Origin: Siphonodentalium dalli
Lineage: Eukaryota > Mollusca > Scaphopoda > Gadilida > Siphonodentaliidae
DNA length: 64,000 nucleotides
NCBI GenBank assembly: GCA_032622095.1
Contig: CP136065.1
Location: 116,785,195-116,849,194, forward strand
Direction: 5' to 3'
The notes under the pieces were generated by a model, which made no database searches, was not told the DNA's origin, and saw nothing but the letters and a program-made list of their open reading frames with translations. A program made the position numbers and the translations under genes. Numbering within the stretch: position 1 is the stretch's first letter; the number at the start of each line of letters is the position of its first letter. Shown here piece by piece: positions 12,460 through 23,027 of the stretch.

Positions 12460-13288
12460 ACGACAAAATGAACAAAATAATGAAGAGAGTTACACAAACA
12501 AATTCATGCCCAAACGAAACTGGTGATAAATCCTACACAGAACATATCAAACAATTACAAAACCAAATGAAACTATTCGCTGATGAAGTTTGTAATCGGC
12601 TTGATCACTTTTGTGAGTATATTAAGGACACAGTTGGAAACGCCAATTCGTCGGATGAATGTGAAAGCGACTCAGTGGTAATCGATGACAATAAGCCCAA
12701 TCTCGATAACGCGCATTCAAAGTCAAGGTACAATGCGCGCAATCGCACACAAACTGATCAAGAGACCCGTTATAGTGGTACTCACGACCGACGAGACAGA
12801 AATGACACTTACCGCACGAGAAATGCAAAGCCAATTAATTCAACCAGACTGTTCATTTCCAACCTTCCCGACTTCGTTGATGCTGACTGTCTGGCTGACT
12901 CAATCTAGTACTTACAAAAGTTCGATGTCAAATTCTCGGTGATAAAGGTCTTCCGTCTTCGTAGAAATGGTGTCTTATCGGCAAGAATCAATGTGGACGA
13001 AACAGACAGCAGCTTTTGTAGAGGTCCTGACTGCTGGCCCAAAGGTGTCACTTGTGCCCAATGGGTCCCTTTTGACATGTTCAACAATAGTTACTAATTG
13101 TTTTTTTGTGTGTGTTTTTCACATAATTATGTCTTTCCAATATGATTCTCACATTGTAGCTCTACACATATGTTGCATATAGTCTGCATTATGGCTTCAT
13201 ATACATCCGACGTACATTGGATCAGTTCTACAATATATTGTTACGAATGTACATATATATACTTTATCATGTCCGTTAAACATACACA

Positions 13289-14017
13289 ATGCTGAGTGTC
13301 ATCTCGTGGAACTGTACGGGTATCCTATCAAGCAGCCTATACCTTAGTCATCTAAAACGTGACCAGTCCATTGATATCATTGGCATATCTGAGCACTGGT
13401 TACATGAACACAACGTTCATTTTCTGGACACTATAGATCAGAATTACAACTATATGCAGTCTGACTCTTCACAACGCTTACCCATGCAACGCGGTAGATT
13501 TAAAGGTGGTGTGGCCTTACTCTGGAATCGGAAGTACGATAACTCTATAACACCGCTAGACTAAGATGATGATCGCATTTGTGGCCTTCAATTTCGCCTT
13601 GATCACCCTGCCTACGTGTACATATTCCAGGTATATCTGCCATGCACAAATTATACAGCAGATTTCTATCGCGAATATCTTCAAATAATTCACGATCTAA
13701 AAGATCTATACTCACCGCTGGGCCACATCATTCTCATGGGAGATTTCAATGGTAATCTGGAAAAATCTGATGCCAGAAACAAATCGTTCTCAAAACTTGT
13801 CAACTCATGTAAAATGCAATCTGTCAACAGCAAACCCATTTGCTCCTACCCAGGCTTTACATTTGTAGCCGCCGACGGTATCAATGGGTCAATTATAGAT
13901 CACATTCTCATTCCAATTTCTGATAACCAAAGAGTAGCCAGCATTCATATTTTGGATGATTCTTCCAATGTTTCAACCACCGCCCAATTCACATGTGCAT
14001 ATCTTATGGAGCTGTAA
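13289..14017 (+). pseudogene. endonuclease domain of the second non-LTR element
   Basis: Starts MLSVISWNCTGI, the typical first strand of an APE-type endonuclease, then GISEHWLH (catalytic Glu) and GGVALLWNRK. After a nonsense codon (TAA at 13562-13564, just after ITPLD) it continues as YLPCTN, ILMGDFNGNLEK (catalytic Asp-Asn) and SIIDHILIP. The final catalytic His box is not recognisable and the frame ends in unrelated sequence at 14017. This is the 5' part of ORF2; the RT expected downstream is absent. Confidence 0.85.
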
Positions 14018-14054
14018 TAGAATCATCTCTATATGGGAAGCCAAATTCACATTT

Positions 14055-14185
14055 AATAATGAATTGCGCTTGATTGCGCTTAAGCGCAAATACCACATAT
14101 TGTGCTTAAGCGAAAATATGGCGTTTACGCTTAAGCGTAATTAATTACGCTTAAGCGCAATTAATTGCGCTTAAGCATAATTGTG
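14055..14185. repeat. five phased copies of palindrome GCTTAAGC
   Basis: The exact 8-bp palindrome starts at 14078, 14104, 14129, 14149 and 14169 (spacings 26, 25, 20, 20). Most copies extend to ATTGCGCTTAAGCGCAAT-like 18-bp palindromes, and the last three are joined by TAATTAAT. It lies just where the truncated endonuclease ends. Function unknown. Confidence 0.9.
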
Positions 14186-14473
14186 ACTACTATGTAACCT
14201 ACCCATAAACTATTAGCATGACCTGGTGTATCACCTAGCAACACAAGATGAGCATTGGGCTAATTTTGACCTGTACTCAACAGTCAACTGTGAGTATGTG
14301 TTCAACAAGGAGAATCCCTAATTACATATTATCAGCACCCCTCTATCCAAAGAATTGATGTCGCCTTCCCGGAACTCTTAGTAATTTTTTGTATGATGTT
14401 TTTAATGTATTTTTGCACAGATTTTAGCCTATACATGCATGCGGTGTCTCTGCATGAGGGCTTTCTTACCTCA

Positions 14474-14638
14474 TACAGTAATGCTCTAATTAATCGACTT
14501 CTTAACCACAGCAGAATTATGGGTAACGTTTCAGGATTTAGTCGGAAATATGGCTTGTTGCCATTCATCGAAAAGCTATCGAGAGCTTTCCATAATTCTG
14601 CTGTGGTTAAGGACTCGATTAATTAGAGCATTACTGTA
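14474..14638. repeat. foldback element, TACAGTAATGCTCTAATTAA family
   Basis: Starts TACAGTAATGCTCTAATTAA and ends in the exact complement (TTAATTAGAGCATTACTGTA). The left arm continues through 'cttaaccacagcagaattat', 'aggatttagtcggaaatatg' and 'gccattcatcgaaaagct'; the right arm has lost most of that inner part, so the hairpin is asymmetric. The fuller relative at 37981-38199 shows the intact form. Confidence 0.9.
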
Positions 14639-15059
14639 TGGTTTACTTATTGACTTAAATCAGGGGGAAAAAACCCTATTTTCATATTATCAGCATCCCT
14701 GTCCAAAAAATGGTGTGTAATCACTGGAGCTTTGGTGTCTCAGTCCTGGAGCTCTAGTTTTTCTTATTAAATCAGCACAAATCTATAGTATTTCCATGAT
14801 CATATAGTGTGAATGTGGTGTCACCGAGGGCTTGCTTCCCTCATATGGTGTGCCTGTATACTCGAAAATTTAAGAAAATCAATGTCGCCCCGACTAATAC
14901 AGAAAGTAATGATATTGCAAGTAGCCCCAACTAATATATACCGAAGATAATATAATGCTATCACGAGTCGCTCCAACTAAAACAGAAGGTGATACTATTG
15001 CGAGTCAGCCATTTTGATAAAGAAGTTGGGCTAGCTCCCTACCCAATCAAACCAATGAA

Positions 15060-15185
15060 ACCAAGAGGTGACACCACATTATATGTGTATGTGGTGTTAT
15101 TTCCAACTTTGATGACTTATTTTTCGAGTTATAAGCATTATTTGAATGCAAAGCTACTAAACAACGAACATAAACGAACATGAGA
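15060..15185 (+). repeat. dispersed repeat with GAACA-type end
   Basis: Shares 'acaccacat', a TGTGTATGTGGTGTTATTTC-like block, 'gacttatttttcgagttat' and the terminal 'ctactaaacaacgaaca' with the minus-strand copy at 24386-24600. The oligomeric AACGAACATA end looks like a retroposon tail. No coding capacity. Confidence 0.7.
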
Positions 15186-15387
15186 TTAGCCGTATTGCAA
15201 AGGTGTTAATAAAGGTGTTAATTAACTACCTTTACCTTTACCTTCTCTGTAAATTCCTCCTGTGTCAGGAGAACCGTCCTTAGGGTGGACGTGACCACTT
15301 CTTCTTAAGCACAGTAACTTCTGATATATATACATGTAAAATAATTGGATTGGTTGGGTAAGTGTCAAGTTGGGGTTGAGACCGTCA

Positions 15388-17690
15388 CTAACTGCCGGGG
15401 TCCACAGGCGGAGCTTTGGGACCAAGTTTCTTTGCAGTCAGGATACGGAGTCGAGCTTGGTGAAGTTGGTAGCACAGACCTCGTGATATAGCTTCTATCT
15501 TCTGCATGCAGTCATGTGGAATATTGTATATTGAGCAGTCGAGTATTAATTTCAGTAGTTGTTGATTTTGTAGAGATGGGTTCAGACCAGCTTGGCTCAG
15601 GGTTTCTTCAATAGCGTTTATAAAACGTTTTCTGACTTCATTGAGACTGTCGCATGTTGTTATGAAATGGACCATGTCTTCAGGTTCTTTGCCGCATAGT
15701 TGACAGATATCTGTGTTGGTAGAGGAAAATTTGGCTTTCTGCCGTTGGAGAATATAGGTGCCTGTAGCCATTTTCATTTTGTAGGTAGCCTTGGTAGTGG
15801 CGAACGGTTCAACCCGCAAGCATCCCAAATTTGATGTACGGAGCCAGGGGTGCATGGCGTCTTGAAGGTTGAGATGTGATAGAGTTGATTTTCCCATGGC
15901 TTCCTGTTTCAAAATTTTCATCCAGTGGGAATCTACTGCAGTATCCACCATGATTTTCCATAAACGTTTTGGAGGAGGTAGTGCTACTGTGTCGTGTGTT
16001 GATGGTAGGTCATACATTTCAGTGAGATTGGTGACTTTAATGAACTAGCTGTTGGATTTTCCAGATTTTACTGCAAGTTGTCTGGCGGCTAGTTGACATT
16101 CAATAGATCCTTGATTCCGTACTACATTCCCATAGGTTTTCAGGGTTCTCTTGTGTACTTCTGCCTCTAGTGGAATAAGACCCAATGTGAGTAGAGCTGC
16201 ACAGTTGGCTGTTCTTGTAGGTAGGTGTTGTAGACGCTTTGCTGTCTGTACATAAAAAGTTTCCAGTTGATGCATCTCCTTCTTGTTAAGGTTTATGACA
16301 TCTAAACCATACAATAGGCGAGGAAGAATGTAGCATCGCAGTAGATGGGCCGAGACTTTTGGATTTAGCCCGTTCATACCATGAAATCCTGCGCCTAACA
16401 ATGCATATGATGATCTTCTAGCAGAAGAGATACGTTCGTGTGCAACCGTGCTGGTGTCGTGTTTGGACGTGTTGTCACGAGTAATGTCAAGATGTGTGGC
16501 GGTGGCCGTTGTCTGGATATTATTGTCATTCAGAGTCCATGTGTGGCCCAGATCTTTATGGGTAAATGGTAAAATACATGATTTTTGTTCGCTGATGAGG
16601 TAGCGCAGTCTGTTGGAGTACTCTGTCAAGATATTCAGCATGACTTGTAGTTCATTTGGGTCTTCAGAAACGAGCGTGACGTCGTCAGCAACGGTTGGCG
16701 ATCCACAGAAGATAGAGCCAATATGAAAGCCGATGTTATGTTCACTGTATTGGGTCAGTAATCCATTGACAAAGCTGTAGGTGACCAGACACCCCCTTGA
16801 CGGACACCTTGTTTCTCCAAAAAGGATCGCGAGGATGCACCATTCCAGTTGACAGTAGAGTGCAGATTGGAGTACCAGTCCTTGAAGAGGAGCCAGTTAT
16901 CACCGGATATTCCAGCTTTATGTAGTTCTCTCAGTAATCCGGGGTGCCAGACGACATCGAATGCTTTTTTGGCATCCATAAAGGCCATGTATAGTGGTTT
17001 CTTTAGTTCTTTTGCTTCGTATATTAACTCGGTTATTATAAGGGCTGCGGTGGTGGGGGATTCTCCCTCTGTGAATCCCTTCTGAAGGGGTGACTGTATG
17101 GATTTTACTGCCTCATTGTTTCTTTTCAGATGGAGTTTTTCGATAGTCTTTCCGATTGTGTTGGTGATGGTGATCTTCCTATATGAGTTGGGATCGTCTT
17201 TTGGTTTCCCTCCTTTTTTGTATATTGGGCAAACTGTTCCACCTTTCATACAGTCTGGGATCTTGGCTTCCAGAAATATTTTATTGATAATATTGCATAA
17301 ATGTGAGTTTAATATTTCTCCTCCATATTTTAGGTGTTCCATTGTGATTCCATCTTCGTCAGGTGCCTTGCCAGATTTGAAGGACTTGATACACAGAGCT
17401 ACTTCATCGGGAGTTGTTGGGTGAATGTGCCTTCGATTTTTGGTTAGTGTCTTTGTAAGAACATCAATGTCTTCTTCCACGAGAATTTTGAATTGGTCGT
17501 TGAAGTTAGTGGATTCGAGCGGGGTTGATAGGTCCTCAAAGTAGGTGGCCCATCCGTTAGTGATTTCTTCATCTGTCTTTAGGATTTCTTCTTTTACTGT
17601 TAGGAGAGTAGTACCGCTTGCTCTCGGGTCGCTCTGAGTTTTGATGAGCCGGTAAAAGGCCTTTACGTCGGTTTCTCGCAGTTCCATGAT
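15388..17690 (-). pseudogene. reverse transcriptase and C-terminal domain of the third element
   Basis: RT landmarks: DEVALCIKSFKSGKAPDEDG, PIYKKGGKPKDDPNSYR, GFTEGESPTTAALIITELIY, MAFMDAKKAFDVVWH (motif A), GVRQGGVWSP (motif B) and PTVADDVTLVSE (motif C, with Val where Tyr or Phe is usual). A small deletion near 16770, between motifs B and C, changes the frame. TAG near 16045 interrupts the thumb region (SGKSNS, stop, FIKV). The C-terminus carries CQLCGKEPEDMVHFITTC, a Cys/His motif common after the RT of non-LTR elements, and ends near 15388. Confidence 0.9.
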
Positions 17691-19025
17691 CTCGTTTGTT
17701 GGTTCGGATGGTAGCTTGTTGTCTTCTTTTTAGACTTCGTAGCTGCTTTTTTTTGGATTTGACGTTGAGGTACAGCGGGTTGTTTCCATCTGGCCGTCCT
17801 GCTTGCTTCCAGAGCCAGAAGGTGTGTTTGGCATCTTTAACAGCCGTGGTGATGAGTGGTGACCAGATCCTCTTTGGCTTAAATGGTTTGCTGGGTTTGG
17901 ACTTCCATTGTTGCTGAGCGGCTTCCTTCAGTACCGATGTAAAGTTTGAAACCAGCGTCTCCGTTGTAGCATCATCGGTATTCATTATCGCAGAGTTGAC
18001 TAGGGCTTCAGTGACATGGGTACAGTATAGAGCTGTGTCAATTTTACGCCAGTTGATTCTTCTTTTCCCGGGTCCCTGTGGGTGTACTATGTTTTGGATG
18101 GTTTTAAGTTGAAGATTTATAGTTGCGGTGATGGGATCATGAGTTGAAAGGTTGATAGCTTCTCTCTTGAGCGTTTGGTACTTTCCAATGGTATCTTGTG
18201 ACTGGAAAAAGTAGTCTATTTGTGTGTGTGTTACATTGTCATATGAGTGGTAGGTTGGCTCACTGGAGCAGGTTGAGGGCAAAGTCAGTTTGGCCTCATC
18301 GAGGAACTTCTTGAAGTCGTTATTCCGGGTACAGGCATATGTCCTATGTAGTGATGCATTGACGTCTCCCGCCAAGATTATATGGGACGATGAGTTATAT
18401 TTTCGGATGATAGTCATGAGCTCGTCAAGGAGAGCATTATAGTCGTTTCTGGTATAGTTACTATTTCTGCTTGGTAGGTAAACGCCGATGATGACCACTG
18501 GGTTTTCTGCGTTTATCCGTATTACAGCTACTCGGTTTCCCCCGTCCGGTAGAGCATCCACGTATTGGGCGATGTTTTTCCGGTAGCATACCGCGATTCC
18601 AGCCTCCCCTCTGAAGCGATGATTTGGGAGAACAATATCGTTGTCGTCCGAACATTTCACGACAGCATTAAAGTTTTCAAGTAGGTCTTCAATTTTCCAT
18701 GTTTCGTAGTTATATAACCAGTGCTCTTGTGCGATTATAACATCTGCCTTGGTCGCAAGTTGTTGTAGATACTCGCCATTGGATGTAAGACCTTCAACAC
18801 TGTAAGAGGTAAGGGTGAGCTCTGTATTCTCATTTGAACTGGAGGAGCATGATGGATCCAGTTTCCGTGCTGGTGGGGTGGTAATGTTGGAAGCAGTGGT
18901 GCTGTTAGTTGAGGTGGATATGTCCAAGGTGGTGGTTGATTCCACATCATGTGTTTTGGAGCTTGCTGGTATCGTCTTCTTAGTCGAGGTGGCCGATGAT
19001 GTTGGCGATCCCCTAAAAAAGACTG
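17690..19025 (-). pseudogene. endonuclease domain of the third element
   Basis: A complete APE-type endonuclease: LTLTSYSVEGL (first strand), IIAQEHWLY (catalytic Glu), GIAVCYRKN, VVIIGVYLPS, ILAGDVNASLHR (catalytic Asp-Asn), THTQIDYFF (Asp) and INLSTHDPIT (catalytic His). A Ser/Thr-rich linker precedes it. Near 17690 the frame shifts just before LRETDVKAFYRLIK, so the reading that continues past this point in the endonuclease frame (ending RRNPKDR) is not natural. Confidence 0.88.
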
Positions 19026-19424
19026 CTTAGAGATGGGTACGGTGTTGTTAGGTTTCTGTTTACCTGGTGGTTCTCGCAGGGTATTCTCATCTGGAGGGGA
19101 TGTTGCCAGGGTATCATTGTTTCGTTGGTTACCGTCTTCAGAGGATTTTGGTCTAGGCGTTGATGGCTGCGTGATCTTATCACTTCGAGCGATCTCGTGA
19201 TTCTGATGGTTACTAATATGTTTGCGTTTAGTAAATAAGTTCGTGGAGTTGAACTCTGCAGTGTTATTTACGTGGTTTTCGTACGTCGTCTCCGTGTTCT
19301 CAGAGTGAGATTCCAGTGGATGATGTCGGTGGGTACATGTTGATTGTTTCATTATTTCAAGTTCAAGTTGCCTCATTCTGTGTTCTAGGCTCCATAGCTT
19401 CATGTCTGTCGATATCTTCTCCAT
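19010..19424 (-). pseudogene. ORF1-like N-terminal region of the third element
   Basis: Starts MEKISTDMKLWSLEHRMRQL, a likely amphipathic or coiled-coil helix, and continues as a His/Asn/Pro-rich hydrophilic chain. Near 19010-19020 (an A-run on the minus strand's complement) the natural frame changes into that of the endonuclease (SSATSTKKTIPASSKT). ORF1 and endonuclease may therefore once have been a single polyprotein. No zinc knuckle was seen in this part. Confidence 0.6.
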
Positions 19425-19614
19425 GGAGTGTACAACAGTTGGCTGTTGAGCATCAGATTTTTTTGAAGGTTTATGAGTTTCAATGGATGGTTCTGAACTC
19501 CTGATCTTGAGGGAGTGCTGTAGCTCTAGCTTATCTTTTTCTAAGGTGACGATGTGTGGCTTATACTCTGTCTCTTTGCCACTGAGTTGTTTTGACTTAG
19601 TTAGTTTGTCTTAT

Positions 19615-19645
19615 TATACTTCCATGGTGTAACCAAGGAAGTATA
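19615..19645. repeat. short hairpin at the 5' edge of the third element
   Basis: TATACTTCCATGGT and ACCAAGGAAGTATA flank a GTA loop and form a 14-bp stem with one mismatch. It sits where the retrotransposon homology ends and may be the end of a separate small foldback repeat covering about 19615-19930. Confidence 0.75.
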
Positions 19646-19822
19646 TTGTTTTTCTACTGAGTTCGTTTTCCGTTTATTTCGAAATACTCAGAAACTGATT
19701 GCAGTAGGAACGCGAAATCTCTAGCGAATGTAGGCATCGAAGGTTTACTAAATATAATGGTATCAGGATTTCCGCCCAATGTTTCTTGGCGGAGTTATGG
19801 CCCTTTTTTAAATTATTTTTCA

Positions 19823-19825
<3 letters not shown>

Positions 19826-19868
<43 letters not shown>
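19826..19868. repeat. (ATT)n microsatellite
   Basis: About 14 TTA/ATT units in a row. The minus-strand open frame across it (poly-Ile) is an artefact. Confidence 0.95.
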
Positions 19869-19869
<1 letters not shown>

Positions 19870-21140
19870 CTTGACACTTTTGTAATCACTATTACTCGAA
19901 AAGTACAAGAAGTAGGACACTAAAACTTGGTAAGTAGGTTGGGGTACATGAGTTCTATGCCTATGGTCCATAACGATTTTGTCCGCGCTTTCACGGAGGA
20001 GTTATCTCCCTTTATTTGAAAAAATGTCATTTTATTATCTCGGAAATTATTAGCAGCAGAGCATCGAAAATTAGACCGTATACACATCTCGATATGCACT
20101 ACTGCCCACGGGCATAAAAACTTGTGTCCGCGCTTTCCCTGAAGAGTTACCGCCCATAAATAGGGACACACTACACACCAGGATGAATAAACCAAGTGCT
20201 TTTTTGTTTGTTTTTTTTATAAATACAGAGCTCTAAATTTTGTATTGCATATTCCGAATTGGACGAGTAATTCTAACTCGAATATACCGCCTAAACATGT
20301 TTTTACCCATGACTTTCCGCGTTACGGGGTGCGGAATTATTGCAACTATGTTTCCCGCCAAATTCAAACCGGGTGATTAAAGAGCAATATAATGTCGTAG
20401 CATGTACGTTGACATACTTTATGTACGTCCCAGAAGTTTGACGGCTATACTATAAATGTAATATGCCCAACGGAGAATGCGTGTCAGTGTGGGTTGAGAC
20501 TTTAGGAAAATTCCACGAAAATTGCAAAGGGGGGGGGGGGGGTTCAAACATCGAGATAATTTTTGTTTACGAGTACATCTGATGGCTAGTGTTCACGCGC
20601 ATCCAGAGGGCGATTTTCAGATGGAACGGTTTACTCGTGACAACGCTATATATCATAAATATGTATACTTCTGTAGTCTATCACTAGTCGATTTTTAGCC
20701 CCAAATCCAAACGGGCCGATGTAGGTGCGAGTTTAATGCGGTGGTACATAAGCCGGTATACTGTAGGTATGCCTCTAAAATTTGACCTCTCTAATATAAA
20801 CGCAACCTGCTCAAGGGAGTGTTTGTGTCGGGTGGGTTCAGATTTGGAAAATTCCACCGAAGATCAAATGGGCAAAATTACTCCGAAAATCATATATTGA
20901 GATAAAAACTTTTCGATGAGTGGATGTGATAAGTAGTATCTAAACGCAAGATTAGTACACTTTTTAATGATTTATATTGAACGGTTTAACACTGGTAGCG
21001 TATAACGTTGTGACGGGTGATATATATTACTCAAATTCAAACCCTCTCTTCATGACGCAAATTCAAACGGACTTAGCAAAAAGCAAGGCAAATGCATGAA
21101 TATGCTCACCGATATACTATATAGGTATGTCCGCTCTACT
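19869..21140. other. non-coding, scattered short repeats
   Basis: No gene. Contains 'ttcc(c/a)gcc' and 'agttatc(t)cc' type motifs, a G-run at 20530-20542, and diverged copies of a block around 'gcg(c/t)aaattcaaac' (about 20348, 20700 and 21058), suggesting an old tandem family that continues into the next feature. Confidence 0.4.
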
Positions 21141-21144
21141 GTAA

Positions 21145-21560
21145 AAGTAACCTATTGTCACGATTTGACCTGTCCAAAACACTCCCCGGACAAAAGTTTT
21201 TCTAGGTATAAAATTTCGTCGAAATCCGATCATTTTACTCGATTTGACCTTGAACTTACCATTTCGAATGTCAATGTCAGGTCGGGGTCACGACTTGGCC
21301 CGCCCAAAAGACTTCCCGGACAAAAGTACCCATAGGTATCTAATTGCATGGAAATCCGTGTTTTACCCGATTTGACCTTCGATTGTCCTTTTTGAAGACA
21401 AATGTCAGGTCGGGGTCACGATTCGACTCGTCCAAAACACTCCCTGGACAAAAGTAGCCACATTTATCAGATTTCGTCAAAATCCGTCCAGCAGTTTTCC
21501 CGGCCATAGCTGACAGACAAACAAACAGACAGACCGAAGTACCACGCTGCTCTTTGGGAC
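21145..21560 (+). repeat. tandem ~130-bp units ending in a GACA/AACA tail
   Basis: The block 'tcacga(t/c)t(t/c)g' with 'ccaaaacactccc(c/t)ggacaaaag' recurs at about 21158, 21290 and 21417. The last unit runs into 'cagcagttttcccggccatagctga', a (GACA/AACA) tail at about 21511-21533, and a final segment 'cgctgctctttgggacaaag'. The layout (tandem units, then a GACA-rich tail, then a short end) matches the blocks at 5730-6915 although the sequence differs. Confidence 0.8.
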
Positions 21561-22850
21561 AAAGTTCTCTGTCTGTTAATTATTGTTGTTTTCGATCAAA
21601 TTTATGCGATTATATGACCATGTGATAAAAAGTATCTCAAACTCGTTCTATTTTATACGTAATTTATCAACCTCGTCCACAAAATTCTATTTGAGCCTCG
21701 GTAAACCTCGGTTCAAATCGAATTTAGTGAACTCGGTTGATAAATTCCGTATAAAATAGAAACTCATGTGAGATCCTCTATGTATATTCGCATACTATAC
21801 TATATGCTAACTTTCTGTCGTTTATTGGTGATCGTCTTGGTTTTTGATGCCTTCACTCTTTCCTTTTTTTGTCCAAGTTTGTTTGCGAGAGCGGTAGTTT
21901 TGGGTATAGTTAATTGTCGTCAGTTGAAGTTTGGAATTTGGAATTGTCACTCACACAATTAAGAAGTCTTCGCATTAGTCTGTCTCGTCATCTTTGTTCA
22001 AATTTCGTGTCTCACTTCCAAAGATGATGCAATGCCTGATAATGTCAAATCCCCTCCACTCGAATGTCACGCAGTTGGTCAGTCACTGTTTCATTTAAGT
22101 TGTCTGTAAACTCAGTCAATTTTTTTGTTAATTATATTATTAAAGGCACGGGAGGTCTTAGTTGTCGAAAATATTCATATTTGTTCCAATCACCGTAAAA
22201 GAAAAACACTAACACGCATACAGTTTCGTTCATCGTGTAAACAGCATGCTATCATAAAGACCTACTATATTTTACCTATAAGCAAGAGCCTGATTGTGTT
22301 ACAGAAGACAGCACAGTACGTGTTACTGGCTAATCACACACAAATGATATAAACTCTCTTTATTAGCTCCATATCAGGAATTCAGCAACAAAGAACGCTC
22401 TTTATGTTTACCATCATAATATAAACAAACACCTGGAAAGTAACTTTTTATGCTTTTGTTTACACAATGGTCAAACATATGACAATAACATACTGTTTAT
22501 GAGATATTTCTTATTTGTATACGGTCAAAGTCTGTCTACATTTTACTTTTTGTGTCGGTTTTTGACCGTTGGAAATATTTTCACAGCATATACCCACTGC
22601 CAAGGACTCCCGCACCTTTAATGCTTTCATAATTGTTATTTGTCCAACATTTCGGAATTGTTGAATTTTGTTTTCTAGCATTGAAAACTTTCGTCTTTAG
22701 TCTTTCCATAAATGTAAGGTATCGTCTGTTGTCGCATATATTTGTCAATTATGTCTGTCTGTATTTCGTCATAAATAGATTTTCCTTAAGATGCCTGGTA
22801 CATAGCGTATGCGTGTATCAGGAAAGCAAGCAGAAATAGCATTTACCAGA
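21561..22850. other. non-coding, no gene seen
   Basis: Around 21600-21760 there is an imperfect inverted repeat centred near 21690 ('cgttctattttatacg' and its complement 'cgtataaaatag'). The open frames at 21768-21962, 22125-22352 and 22633-22839 show no family signature. Confidence 0.45.
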
Positions 22851-22917
22851 GTGATGTTTTTTTTTGTTTTTGTTTTTTTAATTGGGTTGTTTGGGGTAGC
22901 TATCCCCGGGATTGTCG

Positions 22918-22937
22918 AAAGGGCCGAACGGCCCTTT
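22918..22937 (-). other. 3' UTR hairpin, 8-bp stem and tetraloop
   Basis: On the minus strand AAAGGGCC, loop GTTC, GGCCCTTT: a perfect 8-bp stem. About 10 bp further on, GGGGATAGCTACCCC forms another near-palindrome. Both lie between the poly(A)-type signal and the A-rich tail, where non-LTR elements often carry the structure their reverse transcriptase recognises. Confidence 0.8.
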
Positions 22938-23027
22938 CCTTAATCCCTCATGATTTTGATTTTATTAGAGAAATAATAAGAAGAAAAAAAATGAAAAAAA
23001 AGATAGCAATTTGGAGATTCTTTATGT

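Larger units (their letters stand above)
10198..13075 (+). pseudogene. interrupted ORF1 (nucleic-acid-binding protein) of the second element
   Basis: Pieces: 10198-10536 (starts MSGISPELAD), 11435-11710 and 11700-11970 in another frame, then 12460-13075. The central pieces look like a coiled coil (QRILDMLCEQRNLVQNVLD and following Leu/Ile-rich heptads), as expected for oligomerising ORF1 proteins. Near 12830-13075 a segment reading RLFISNLPDFVDADCLADSI, then an in-frame TAG (12906-12908) and KVFRLRRNGVLSARI resembles a diverged RRM-like fold. It ends in a Trp/Cys-rich segment (DCWPKGVTC). ORF1 proteins normally bind element RNA. The frameshift near 11700, the TAG and the two insertions make it non-functional. 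Confidence 0.72.
10198..14020 (+). mobile_element. second non-LTR retrotransposon: ORF1 plus endonuclease, no RT
   Basis: An ORF1 beginning with ATG at 10198 and ending near 13075 is followed after about 210 bp by the start of ORF2 at 13289, which encodes only an endonuclease. Homology stops near 14015 and no reverse transcriptase follows. Two inverted-repeat elements (10537-11434 and 11982-12459) sit inside ORF1. When they are skipped the ORF1 fragments follow each other in order, so they inserted after the retrotransposon. The 5' boundary is probably near 10080-10197; I saw no target-site duplication. Confidence 0.8.
15211..19620 (-). mobile_element. third non-LTR retrotransposon, near full length but decayed
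   Basis: Right to left: a Pro/Gln-rich ORF1-like region, a complete endonuclease, a reverse transcriptase and a C-terminal zinc-knuckle-like motif, about 4.4 kb. The minus-strand 3' end runs into AAAGGT units (15227-15245). A 12-bp direct repeat AAAGGTGTTAAT occurs twice at 15199-15222, probably part of the tail or the insertion site. Frameshifts near 19015, 17690 and 16770 and a TAG near 16045 inactivate it. It differs in sequence from the element at 7.1-10.1 kb, so at least two lineages are present. The clade is not resolved. Confidence 0.9.

Noticed and set aside
17098-19504. Plus-strand open frames over the third non-LTR element
   Set aside because: Shadows of the minus-strand RT and endonuclease, which carry real motifs.
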